IMG/VR virus record: IMGVR_UViG_3300010389_000028
Span: 1 to 47,450 of that record
From: a virus
Reading direction: 5' to 3' (one strand)
DNA length: 47,450 nt
Made by a program: the position numbers and the translations under genes. Shown here one piece after another: positions 33,101-42,251 of this stretch; positions within the stretch are counted from its first letter, which is position 1; each line of letters opens with the position of its first letter. The notes under the pieces were generated by a model. It worked only from the letters and a program-made list of their open reading frames with translations, searched no databases and had not been told where the DNA came from.

Positions 33101-36100
33101 TATGCCCTGTTCCAACTCCAACAGATGTCAAATCAAGAACTATAGGAGTTCTTGCTAAAGCATTTTGTGCAGTAGAAGCAAATTTTAAGGTTTTTTCATC
33201 AGGAGAAACCACATATAAAGTAGATGGCAATTTGTCTGTAAGACCTATTCCAGGAATTGATACTGTTGATATTCCTATATTCGTTGTAGTTCCTGCTCCA
33301 GGTGGAGAATATGTCACTTCTTCTCCTGTAACAAAGAAATGATTATTAATAGTTAAAGAATTCTCAACCAAGTTTACAATATTTGAATTGCTTCCATCAA
33401 ATGTTCTGCTGAAAATTGGGTTGCCCTCATGCGTCAAATCAAAAGATGTTTTTAAATCGAGGAGAGACCCAACATAAAAACCATTGTTAAAATGAATATC
33501 TGCATTTGATAAATCAATTCTATATGGAGTATTTACTTCCAAATCGTAAATTCTGGTTCTAACTCCAAATATTCTAACTTGAACCTCTGTATTTACATTT
33601 GGTGTATATGTTAATTGGAAAGAATTGGATGCAGTATCGATACCAACTTGTCCAATAGATGAACCAATTGAAACATTTGCATATTCCACAAAATGCGATT
33701 CTGCATATGAATTTCCATATACACTGCCAACTTCAAATAATTCATAGTTACTATTTGTCAGATCTTCTACAGAAACAATATAGTATTCTGAATCATATGG
33801 AGAGGTGAATTCGTCAATAATGACTGGAACAGGATTTGTTGTTGCTGCTATAGATGTCTGTCTAGAATGCAATAAACCATTATAAAATGTAGTTGTTCCT
33901 ATTCCAGTAGATGCAGTATTTCCTATTGAAATTGAAGAAGTGTTTGCTGTAATAGCTACTCCTACGCTAGGAATAAAATCTACCAGTACATTTCCACCAC
34001 TAAGATATGCATTAAATGTCCCAAACCCAGAACTGGTCTCCATATTTGCATATTGAAGAACAGAAACATTTGTTCCATCATGAATAATATTAAGTTCTGA
34101 TGATGCATATTCTCCATTTTCATCACCAAGAAGAATCAAGTGCTTAGATGATCTATATGAATCATCAATTTGAATTATATTAGTTGTTGTTCCAGCAGAT
34201 ACATTTACTTGAGATGAGAAAATATTTACAACATCACCAAGAGATGTTGACCCTACACCAACTACATCATTCAATGTCGAAAATGCCACAGTTGTTGTAT
34301 AATATGAATTATATTCATATTCATTTGGATAGAAAAGTAAGTCCCATCCAGTTGAAGAATTCATATGATCAAATGAACCAAGAGGATTTACTGTATTTGT
34401 ATTTGCATATTCTTGAATAAAACCTTGCCCATCTCTTTGAAGAACAGAAACAATACTAAATTGCCTCTTATTCATAAGAACTTGATCTTGAACAAAAGAA
34501 AAAATCTTATTATAAGTGTGATTTGATGGGTAAGAAGCAACTTTGCTATAATTTATTGATCGTATAGTGCTATTGAAAGACCCACTAAAATCATCTATAC
34601 TGAGAACCCTATTACCAGATGATTCAAAATAATCTGTAAGTATCTTATTTTCAAATATTATTTCTTTGGAAATAATTCTCTGTCCGGTGTTGATTGTTCT
34701 CTCTGAGACAAAATCGAAATCATAGAAACAATTTAAACTTGCTTCTCCAATTACATCTACTATCAGATCTATAGTTGAATCTTGAGTTTCAATAATAGAT
34801 TTTGCTTGATCCTCAATACTTTCAACAACATAATCAGAGAATTTGGCAAATCCACTAGTATGATTCAATGCACTTACTGCATCATTCCAGGTTTCATATG
34901 GAACTTTAGACTTAAGAGAATATGATAGATTTTGATAATACTCGTTATTTGGTATTCTCTGCAAATTACTATTGAGGAATCCTGAAATGGATTGCCATCC
35001 ATTGACAAAAGTTGCACCTGCTCCAGTAATAATTTCTGCATCAAAGTCCTTTCTACTCTGAACAACACCTTGAGAGTTGGAACTTTCTCCTATAATTTTA
35101 CTTCCAACTAAAAAGTCTGCACTAGAACTAATCACCAATAATTCATTGTTTGGATTCCATCTCTCAACAAATCCAACTTTGGTTCCATTATTCATTACCT
35201 TTTCACCAATAAAGAAATCATTTTTTCTTAATTTTGGATCAAAAGTTGGGAAGTCAACTTCAGGAATTGCTCTACCAACAGATTTTGATGGATCATAATT
35301 TCCTGGATATTCTGATGCAGAAAGAAGTGAAGAAAGATTGTACTCGAACCATGCTCCAGATCCTCCTAACTGACTATCACTATTTGTGATCTCAAACAAT
35401 TCGTAATTATAGTTTTCTGAATTATATCCTTTACCAGTAGATCCTATTCCAACACTTGTATTTTCAATTAAAACTCTAGATCCATTTCCAAATCTAAAAT
35501 CTTGTGCGTCGCTGAATGTTGCTGAAAGATATATTCTGACAGTTTTTGTTGAAGAATTGTAAGTCAGTGTAGAAATTCCAACTCCATTAGAATTTTGTGT
35601 TGGGATGATTGTTGGTTTTACATCATATAGACCAGTGGTATTTTTTACAATATCTACACGATTATCTCCGAGGGAATATTTCAAATCTAAATCTTCAACT
35701 ACTTCTTTGGTATAACCATCAAGAACTACCAAAGTTGGAGCAACCAAGTAGTTTTTTCCATTGGATGTTATTCCAATATATTCAAAGGAAGATAATGCTT
35801 TTATGTTAAGAATTTCTGGAAGATTTGCAACAGCTCTTAGTGTTTGATCCGTGGGATAATCAAATCCAATACTATTGAATTGATGCGTCAGTATTTTTCC
35901 AATGCTGTTGCTATTGGGATAGAGAATTGCTCCTGTCCCCAATCCACTTCTGACTCCTAAGATTGCAGGAATTTCCCTATATCCAGTTCCTCCATTAAAT
36001 ACTTTAATTTCAGAAATTGGACCTAAAGTATTTTTAGATGTTGTTTTGTATGACGAAATAGAATTAGTGCTATCATATAACGAAGTCTTTGGTTTAATTG

Positions 36101-39100
36101 GAATATTATAACTAAAACTTGTTGGAGTCACATTAGTTACAGTGTGATTTCCGTCATATTTGGTTTTTATTATTTGAATTGTATTGAATCCATCAATACT
36201 CATGTCTGTAGAAATACCAGATTTGAAATCTGGAGCCAAATCTATATTATCTAATTCAAATCTATAATAAAGAACATTTGGTACACTATCACTGACTACT
36301 AATGATAAATTTGCATTAGAGTCTATACCTGGTTTTCCTACTTTTGATACTTCAAAATTATCTGTCGTGCTTGAAGTATAATATGGTGAAGAATAATTGA
36401 TATCTCTATAGAGATTCATATCAAAAGCAGAATAATCCGATCCTCCTGAAACAAATTTAAGAGATGGATCAGACAAATCAAATTTAAGAATATTATTTCT
36501 ACTTACATTAACTGATGGATTTATTTTAGATAATGATCCACTTGATGCACTAGTAATTTTTACGAAATTTGGTGATTCTGATGACAGCTCGCTCTTATTT
36601 TTGACTAATCTTACTTTAGTACCATTGAATGGGATGACATAATACATTCCTTCATTTTCCAACCCACCAGATGGAGAAGTGGATGTATGAAGAACTCTAT
36701 CTCCAATCTGGAAATATTCATCTGAAAATTCAATTGAATTTTCGGATACATTAACATCTATAGCAGAGAATGATCTTTGATCAAATACAATTCTTCTGTT
36801 GTAATTGTCATATTTTACAGATACTATAGTTGTATCCTTTGGTTTTACAGTAACTTCTACTTCATCTCCAACTTTTATTCCATGAGTAGATGAAGTAGAG
36901 ACTGTTACTATATTTTGAATTACTTCCCCTACAATTACATTACTCAAATTGGTTTTAAAGCTGTGATATTCACCAGATCCTATTGTGCCAAAATAAAGAA
37001 GTCCAGTAGATGTATTTACTCCAACATATGATCCAGTTGATCCTATTCCAATTTTATTTGTACCTATTCCAATCAAATCTTTTGAGATTGGAGCAGCATA
37101 TAATATTGGATATTCATCCAAATTAATATATGTTGGTGTTTTCCCATCCCAGACTTGAATACTTGATCCACCATTAGTTCTGTATGAAAGGATATTATTC
37201 AATTTTAATCCATGATCTGGATAATACAACGCTTGTGATTGTACAAATACCTGAGTTTGACCTACACCTGGATTAGAAAAAGTGATAGTACTTCCTAAAC
37301 CAGTTCCAGTAATTGTTCCTAAACCTACAGATTCTGCAGGATTGAAATAAAGTTCTTTGTTGTAGTTAAATGTTTTTGATGTTGATATTGAACCTGAATT
37401 AAATGTAAATTTCCTTGGATTTTCATATAATGGAGTTGAGTTGCTATGAGCAGCTGCTACTGTTCCATTCTGACCCCTTAAAACTCTAATTCTTGAAGTT
37501 TGGGAATCTATATTGAGTACTTTGACTTCTTCTTGATCAATGATTAGTATATCATTTTCACGAATATATGGAAAATATAATGCTCCGCTTACATAAAAAT
37601 ATTCAACATCATTGGAACTTGCAGAATTTACTCCTAGAGAAAGAACAAAACTATCAGTTCTTATTCCTACATTATATTTTCCATCAAATCCTTTAAAGTA
37701 ATCTGATAATCCAGAAATATTAATTTGATTACTGTCTTTGAGATTATGTGGTTGTGTAGATAATCCTATAAATGTATTTGAATCACTAAATGGCAAAAAT
37801 TCGACATTGTAAATTGTAGACGTAGCTACACTTACTTGATTGATCTCTTTGCCACCAATCGACTTTACTTTTACGTCACTACCAGATCCTCCAGAGATTT
37901 TATTGTCAATTATAATTTTGTCTCCAACTTTATAATTATCACCACCAGTAAGAATATCAACATTGTCAATGGATCCAAATGATGCAGATGTTATATCAAT
38001 AGTTTGTTCTACTTCATCATTAGAATTAAAAATATAATCATAATTACTATTTGATTTGCTGATATTATAAACCGTTGTCTCTCTAAACCAATCATTTGAC
38101 TGTATATCATAATCTAGTTGATTTGATGATAAAGAGAAGTTAAAAATATTTGGTACAGACTTATAAGTATCACCAATTAAGTATGGGAATACTGGTCTTC
38201 TATAATTTGTAAATGGACCAAATGAATCTGTAACACTATTAATTGTGGCAAAATAAGCATAGACCCCATTTGGAAAATCTGGAGTTACACAGAATCTTCC
38301 ATTATGAATATCTAAGTCCCCTTTCCCGGTAAAAATATAATCCTCTACAAAAAATCCTTTTGGATATATTGATACTGGTGGTCTATTTGGGGGAGTAGTA
38401 GAATTCAATTCATATCCTGATAGCATCCCTCTAATAGAGCTGGATCCACTAGGAGAATCAAATCCATATGGACCATAAATTGGATTTCCATCATACGCCC
38501 AACCGATTATTGGTGAGTGATAATTCGATGAAACTTCTACATTTGATGAGGGATCCACCAAAAGATCCGATTCTCCATATACGATATTATCATCACCAGA
38601 TCCCGATATTGAGTATGTGGTCTCTCTTAATGGTCTTGGTGCATATATGTGATAGTATTGTAATGAGTCATTGCTAATATTCTGATTGACAATTCCATCA
38701 TCAGATTGTATTCTTGATAAACTGCTTTCAAATAAATTTATATTCCACTCATCAATTTTGCACTCTACAGTTGCTTCATTGCCAGCAGCAGTAACAGTTA
38801 TAGAAGTTTTTCCTGAAACATATCCAGCTCCACCTTTAATTACCTTTACTTCTATAATTCTACCGTCTTTTATGACTGGAGTTAAAGATGCATTTTTTCC
38901 TGTAGAACTGATAATATTAATATCTGGTTGAGAATTGTATCCTCTGCCACTATAATTAATTAATACATCTACTATTTGTCCATTATTATTGATAACTGGA
39001 ACTAACTCAGCACCACTTCCACTAAAGAATGAAACTACAGGTTGTCTATTAAAGTTTATAATTTCAGATGATCCATATCCAACTCCTTTTGATGTAACAT

Positions 39101-42100
39101 CAATAGAATCAATATTTCCTCTAAAAACAGGAATTACTTTACATCTAAAATCTTGATCTGTCCTTGTAGAAACACCTGTTACACCATCTACAGTAACAGT
39201 AATTGGTTTATAATTAAATGATCCAGATCCTTCTGATCTTAAATTTGTTAATATGTTATTATTAATATAATAATCTATAGATGTGTTTCCAAATCCAACT
39301 TCTGCCAATGAAAATCTATCATTATCAATTTTTACAATATAATAATCTTTTGATTCTAAGAGACCTTCTACAGTTGTTCCGAAAGAATTGTATCTAACCA
39401 CTTCTTTTGTAGAATATCCATGATTATGAGAAATGATTTGATTTAAGGCAGTATTTACTCCTACAATATTTCTTTGCTTATTCTCATATCCAGTTCCAGG
39501 ATTAGTTACAACAATTCCAGTGACTACACTTTTTAGGTTAGCAGATTTGATATTTTGAGAACCAATTCCATAATCAGTAAAGGCTACAGTGTTTACTCCA
39601 CTAACAGCATCTACCTCCGTTTTATATAGTTTTATAGTTTTACTATCTACTACTCCCACATAATAAACTGCATCTGTGGAGAGTCCACCTACTGCTCTCT
39701 GTCCATTGGTTTCATATATGACTCGTTCATTATCTCTGAACTTGTGGTATGTGGAAAAACCAATGGTGCTACTGGCAAGACTTACATTTGAAAATATTGA
39801 TTCAGCATAGAAAGACACCTTATGCTCTATTGAAGAAAGTCTGACTTCAGCAGATGCCCCTTTTCCATTTCCTCCAGAAATATTAATAACTGGTTTATTC
39901 TGGTAATCAAACCCTGTATCAACTATATCAATTCTTTCCAGTCTACCTCTTACTGCTACCACTCCTGTAGCACCAGTTCCAACTGAATCTGAAATTTTTA
40001 GAATTGGTGGATTAATTACATCGTAGTTTGATCCATTGTTGAATAAATCAATTCCGGCAATTCCTCCATAGATGATTTTATCTGGCGACTTATAATTTAG
40101 AATTTCAACTCCGTTAATTAAAATACCAGTTTGTCCCGGTTCAGTTTTATATACTCCCTCTTTGTTTAATGGGGTAGTTAAAGTTCTATAAAGCGATTGT
40201 GGTTCTAAAGATTTATTATAAAAATCATAATACTCTATTTTATTATTTTTTACGTTTCCATTTAAAAGAACGAATTTATTACTAAACAGATCTGATTTAC
40301 TCTTTGATAATCTGATATTATCTTGGTCATCTTTCTTTACATAATATATTCCTTCTTCAAGATCAGAAAATTTACTTATCTGATCTCTAGTAATAATTGC
40401 TCCATCTGGAGTTGTGGTTGTTATCTTTTCAATTCCTGGTTTATAATATACAGAATCACCAGTGATAAATCCATGATTTATGAGATTTATCTGATATCCT
40501 GAATAAAAACCATCTGGTATATTGATCTTTTTATCATATGGATTGGTTTCTATTTCACTATAAGATGCTATTGAATTCGAAGATACAATAAGATCTCCAT
40601 TAAATTTTGAGTATAGATTTTGAACATTAGAAATATAATTTTTCAGATTGGTATACTTAGAAGAATTTCCTCTAAGGGTTTGATTTTCGATAGTATATTC
40701 AAAATTTAAATTTAAAATTAAAGAATTGAATTTGACAGTTATTGTATTTTCTGAATTTACAGATAAAACAGTCCCATTAATAGAAGATGTAGATCCTATT
40801 CTCTTTAAAGAAACTATGTAACCTTCAGAAAGATATAGTTTATCATAAGATGTTACATTATAAATTCTTTCCGAAGCATCCAACAAAGTTATTCTTCTTA
40901 CATTCCATTTAGTTTTTATATTATATTTCCAATTTTTAGTCTTTTTATTAGTAGTTTCTATACCTAGAGACTTTACCCTAACAGTGTCACCTTTCCTAAA
41001 ATAGTAATTCGTACTAGGAAGTTTTAGATCTTTAAGGGAAGAAGCAATTCTGACTGTTATTATGTCAGTCCCATTCAATCCTGTATATGCATATGAAAAG
41101 TCATCTTTTCTAATATCAGTAGCACTTTGTATATTTGATAATACACCTGAGACATTGAAAAATTGATTATCATTCTTTCCGCTATATGATAACTTTAATG
41201 TGTTATCATCTATATCTTTAGTGACAAGAATTCCACTTTCAGAAAATCCTACTGTAGAATCCACATCAATTATTGATGATCCTGCAGAAACTGTGTTTAG
41301 AACTTTAGTTTTATTATTTGGAGAAAACTCACTAAAAATTGTTCCCCTTACATCGAGGTCTCTCTGATAACCATAGTCAATACTTACCTGATAATATTGG
41401 GAATCATTATACCTTACAGGTTTTACATTAGTTACAGTTCCTCTGGCCCCTGTTATGTCTTGATATAGTGTTCTATTTTTCAAATCCAGAGGATCACCCT
41501 GAATCTTTTCTACAATATAATCTCTAGTTACTTTATAGTTTGCATTTGATGGTCTAATCAAATACTCACTTGGTTTTATAACTTGAACATCTTCTCCATA
41601 GAGAGCTCGAAACAGAATTTCAAAAGATTGATCTGTTCCTTTTGAACTATAGAAACTACCTGCATTAAAGATGAAGTTTCTTTGATCCAGACCTGAGTAA
41701 AGGTCTCTCTCAGAAAATCCTGGAACTACTTGATATTTTAATTTTCTAAAGAATTCTTGTAAGAAAAGAATGTTTAAATTCTGGATTGTAGCTCCAGAAG
41801 TGTGTTCATCAATCTCAGAAGTTGAAAATACTAACTCGTCTGGAGTACTAGAGTTCTCATAAGAAGTGACGGCACTAAAACCCCTTGTACACCCCTCAAA
41901 AGAAGTGCTGGTCTTATAGTCGTATAAAATGATCTCATCATCAATTTTAATCAGACCATTTCTATCTGGAAACCCTTCTGTAAAGTTTCCATTTACAGAA
42001 GTGCTTATACTGGTGTCATCATAAGATATATCAGCTCCAAGAACTGTTGAGTTCTTAAGATTGAACAACTCATCGACTTTTACATACTGATCTATATTTT

Positions 42101-42245
42101 GAATAAGATCATATGTCCCTCCCTGATACTCTTGAGAGACATAGTACTGCTTTAAAAAGTCAGTAAGAAGCGGAAAGTCTTCCCTAACAAAATCAGGGAC
42201 CTGACTTTCGAGAATGTCCTGGAACTTGACTCTATCTATTGCCAT
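30141..42245 (-). CDS. gp7: Giant baseplate wedge initiator (T4 gp7 homologue, 4034 aa) with YHYH domain
   Basis: T4 gp7 is 1032 aa; this is almost four times longer. Homology is to the T4 C-terminal part: residues 197-275 (SFYSSKGTDQSFEILFRALYGEDVQV...LYQDITGARGTVTNV) follow T4 FYSTKGIEASYKFLFKVLYNEEVEI...IYTATGRCNVTYI. The first 60 residues (VPDFVREDFPLLTDFLKQYY) match the preceding gp7 helices. Around 1200-1360 is a YHYH-type domain (SPIIGWAYDGNPIYGPYG; LDIHNGRFCVTPDFPNGVYAYFAT; FPYLIG). The remainder is beta-rich, with many GxGY repeats (IDIVDTGFDYQNKPVINI, INYSGRGYNSQPDINI, IITNPGFGYTNPNPAVTI, IVTNPGAGYTSSNPPAV) and at least two D-x-E-x-x-x-V...L-x-V-x-RGQ-type modules. The position between gp6 and gp8 is exactly that of T4 gene 7. 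Role: organises wedge assembly; the extra mass probably forms a surface elaboration. Confidence 0.92.
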   Translation of the reverse strand: MAIDRVKFQDILESQVPDFVREDFPLLTDFLKQYYVSQEYQGGTYDLIQNIDQYVKVDELFNLKNSTVLGADISYDDTSISTSVNGNFTEGFPDRNGLIKIDDEIILYDYKTSTSFEGCTRGFSAVTSYENSSTPDELVFSTSEIDEHTSGATIQNLNILFLQEFFRKLKYQVVPGFSERDLYSGLDQRNFIFNAGSFYSSKGTDQSFEILFRALYGEDVQVIKPSEYLIRPSNANYKVTRDYIVEKIQGDPLDLKNRTLYQDITGARGTVTNVKPVRYNDSQYYQVSIDYGYQRDLDVRGTIFSEFSPNNKTKVLNTVSAGSSIIDVDSTVGFSESGILVTKDIDDNTLKLSYSGKNDNQFFNVSGVLSNIQSATDIRKDDFSYAYTGLNGTDIITVRIASSLKDLKLPSTNYYFRKGDTVRVKSLGIETTNKKTKNWKYNIKTKWNVRRITLLDASERIYNVTSYDKLYLSEGYIVSLKRIGSTSSINGTVLSVNSENTITVKFNSLILNLNFEYTIENQTLRGNSSKYTNLKNYISNVQNLYSKFNGDLIVSSNSIASYSEIETNPYDKKINIPDGFYSGYQINLINHGFITGDSVYYKPGIEKITTTTPDGAIITRDQISKFSDLEEGIYYVKKDDQDNIRLSKSKSDLFSNKFVLLNGNVKNNKIEYYDFYNKSLEPQSLYRTLTTPLNKEGVYKTEPGQTGILINGVEILNYKSPDKIIYGGIAGIDLFNNGSNYDVINPPILKISDSVGTGATGVVAVRGRLERIDIVDTGFDYQNKPVINISGGNGKGASAEVRLSSIEHKVSFYAESIFSNVSLASSTIGFSTYHKFRDNERVIYETNGQRAVGGLSTDAVYYVGVVDSKTIKLYKTEVDAVSGVNTVAFTDYGIGSQNIKSANLKSVVTGIVVTNPGTGYENKQRNIVGVNTALNQIISHNHGYSTKEVVRYNSFGTTVEGLLESKDYYIVKIDNDRFSLAEVGFGNTSIDYYINNNILTNLRSEGSGSFNYKPITVTVDGVTGVSTRTDQDFRCKVIPVFRGNIDSIDVTSKGVGYGSSEIINFNRQPVVSFFSGSGAELVPVINNNGQIVDVLINYSGRGYNSQPDINIISSTGKNASLTPVIKDGRIIEVKVIKGGAGYVSGKTSITVTAAGNEATVECKIDEWNINLFESSLSRIQSDDGIVNQNISNDSLQYYHIYAPRPLRETTYSISGSGDDNIVYGESDLLVDPSSNVEVSSNYHSPIIGWAYDGNPIYGPYGFDSPSGSSSIRGMLSGYELNSTTPPNRPPVSIYPKGFFVEDYIFTGKGDLDIHNGRFCVTPDFPNGVYAYFATINSVTDSFGPFTNYRRPVFPYLIGDTYKSVPNIFNFSLSSNQLDYDIQSNDWFRETTVYNISKSNSNYDYIFNSNDEVEQTIDITSASFGSIDNVDILTGGDNYKVGDKIIIDNKISGGSGSDVKVKSIGGKEINQVSVATSTIYNVEFLPFSDSNTFIGLSTQPHNLKDSNQINISGLSDYFKGFDGKYNVGIRTDSFVLSLGVNSASSNDVEYFYVSGALYFPYIRENDILIIDQEEVKVLNIDSQTSRIRVLRGQNGTVAAAHSNSTPLYENPRKFTFNSGSISTSKTFNYNKELYFNPAESVGLGTITGTGLGSTITFSNPGVGQTQVFVQSQALYYPDHGLKLNNILSYRTNGGSSIQVWDGKTPTYINLDEYPILYAAPISKDLIGIGTNKIGIGSTGSYVGVNTSTGLLYFGTIGSGEYHSFKTNLSNVIVGEVIQNIVTVSTSSTHGIKVGDEVEVTVKPKDTTIVSVKYDNYNRRIVFDQRSFSAIDVNVSENSIEFSDEYFQIGDRVLHTSTSPSGGLENEGMYYVIPFNGTKVRLVKNKSELSSESPNFVKITSASSGSLSKINPSVNVSRNNILKFDLSDPSLKFVSGGSDYSAFDMNLYRDINYSSPYYTSSTTDNFEVSKVGKPGIDSNANLSLVVSDSVPNVLYYRFELDNIDLAPDFKSGISTDMSIDGFNTIQIIKTKYDGNHTVTNVTPTSFSYNIPIKPKTSLYDSTNSISSYKTTSKNTLGPISEIKVFNGGTGYREIPAILGVRSGLGTGAILYPNSNSIGKILTHQFNSIGFDYPTDQTLRAVANLPEILNIKALSSFEYIGITSNGKNYLVAPTLVVLDGYTKEVVEDLDLKYSLGDNRVDIVKNTTGLYDVKPTIIPTQNSNGVGISTLTYNSSTKTVRIYLSATFSDAQDFRFGNGSRVLIENTSVGIGSTGKGYNSENYNYELFEITNSDSQLGGSGAWFEYNLSSLLSASEYPGNYDPSKSVGRAIPEVDFPTFDPKLRKNDFFIGEKVMNNGTKVGFVERWNPNNELLVISSSADFLVGSKIIGESSNSQGVVQSRKDFDAEIITGAGATFVNGWQSISGFLNSNLQRIPNNEYYQNLSYSLKSKVPYETWNDAVSALNHTSGFAKFSDYVVESIEDQAKSIIETQDSTIDLIVDVIGEASLNCFYDFDFVSERTINTGQRIISKEIIFENKILTDYFESSGNRVLSIDDFSGSFNSTIRSINYSKVASYPSNHTYNKIFSFVQDQVLMNKRQFSIVSVLQRDGQGFIQEYANTNTVNPLGSFDHMNSSTGWDLLFYPNEYEYNSYYTTTVAFSTLNDVVGVGSTSLGDVVNIFSSQVNVSAGTTTNIIQIDDSYRSSKHLILLGDENGEYASSELNIIHDGTNVSVLQYANMETSSGFGTFNAYLSGGNVLVDFIPSVGVAITANTSSISIGNTASTGIGTTTFYNGLLHSRQTSIAATTNPVPVIIDEFTSPYDSEYYIVSVEDLTNSNYELFEVGSVYGNSYAESHFVEYANVSIGSSIGQVGIDTASNSFQLTYTPNVNTEVQVRIFGVRTRIYDLEVNTPYRIDLSNADIHFNNGFYVGSLLDLKTSFDLTHEGNPIFSRTFDGSNSNIVNLVENSLTINNHFFVTGEEVTYSPPGAGTTTNIGISTVSIPGIGLTDKLPSTLYVVSPDEKTLKFASTAQNALARTPIVLDLTSVGVGTGHSITSTKQNSKVLLAIDNMIQSPIVSSGVTSIITSNINFDTTIGLAGVTSFFPRDNIQINDEIMIITSVNSSANTLGVRRSQLGSPLTFHPTGSLVKKLNGNYNIINNTLHFAEAPKGNIPVGVSTEVDPDGVDWSGITTSSVFQGRSFMRSGYINSSLETYNENYIYDDISMKFTGIRSEFSMTVNGSDVIGISTQRPITLINGIFQEPNGIQPPSFQQGDYTLSENSGITSITFTGNDGLPSGWDPNNGEYPVGGLIVSVASTNGFGYQPLVSAGGTAIVSVTGTIQSISIGNSGSGYRSGIQTVVNVGVQTYSSGVPNIEFIGTAAISGGHIVSVAITNPGAGYTSSNPPIVVFDAPLRYDNIPLEYSSSSLVGSGQSATVDIIVGSGSSILTFEFQNYGFGYGNGEILTVPVGGSSGIPTNTSLAFNEFQITIDRVFSDSFNSWGIGEIDVLDRLDEEFDGFETNFRLRQNGSLYSIIAPKGSKVILDQTLLVFINDILQVPGVGYIFDGGSVIKFTEPPKQGDSSKILFYKGTSGIDVKFIDILETVKVGDTLDIDNLVEEGQNISLDQDQRVVVGINTIDTVETNSYISPGVTTDRDLLRPVKWCKQTVDKLIDGSFVGKDRIKYEPSIYPGSYIIQPVSYGSSFAYVDNLVPIFNSANESPVKTFQNSIKISSQDTLTPATARAVVSSAGTISSIIITNPGFGYTNPNPAVTISNPVETGTTQKASASASIGYGKINSIIVTNPGAGYTSSNPPAVLIAPPKLVEEKIDVESYTGDYGTIVGFGKTSIGTDAQLIFDFYIPENSFLRVPGYVGSAITVSGISTGDYFTAFNTSVGIASTETVISARIDKSQIGISLASADLVYQVQKAYTTIANVIGVGNTYVRRIFTNVSGISTGQSFDDLSLTFDSTVYTYDNSDFRVYQGGISASFNYGSFSWGKINFDSRVGIHTFNFYGNRGYSGISTSALITRSVPLKSDKYIT

Positions 42246-42251
42246 TCTTTA

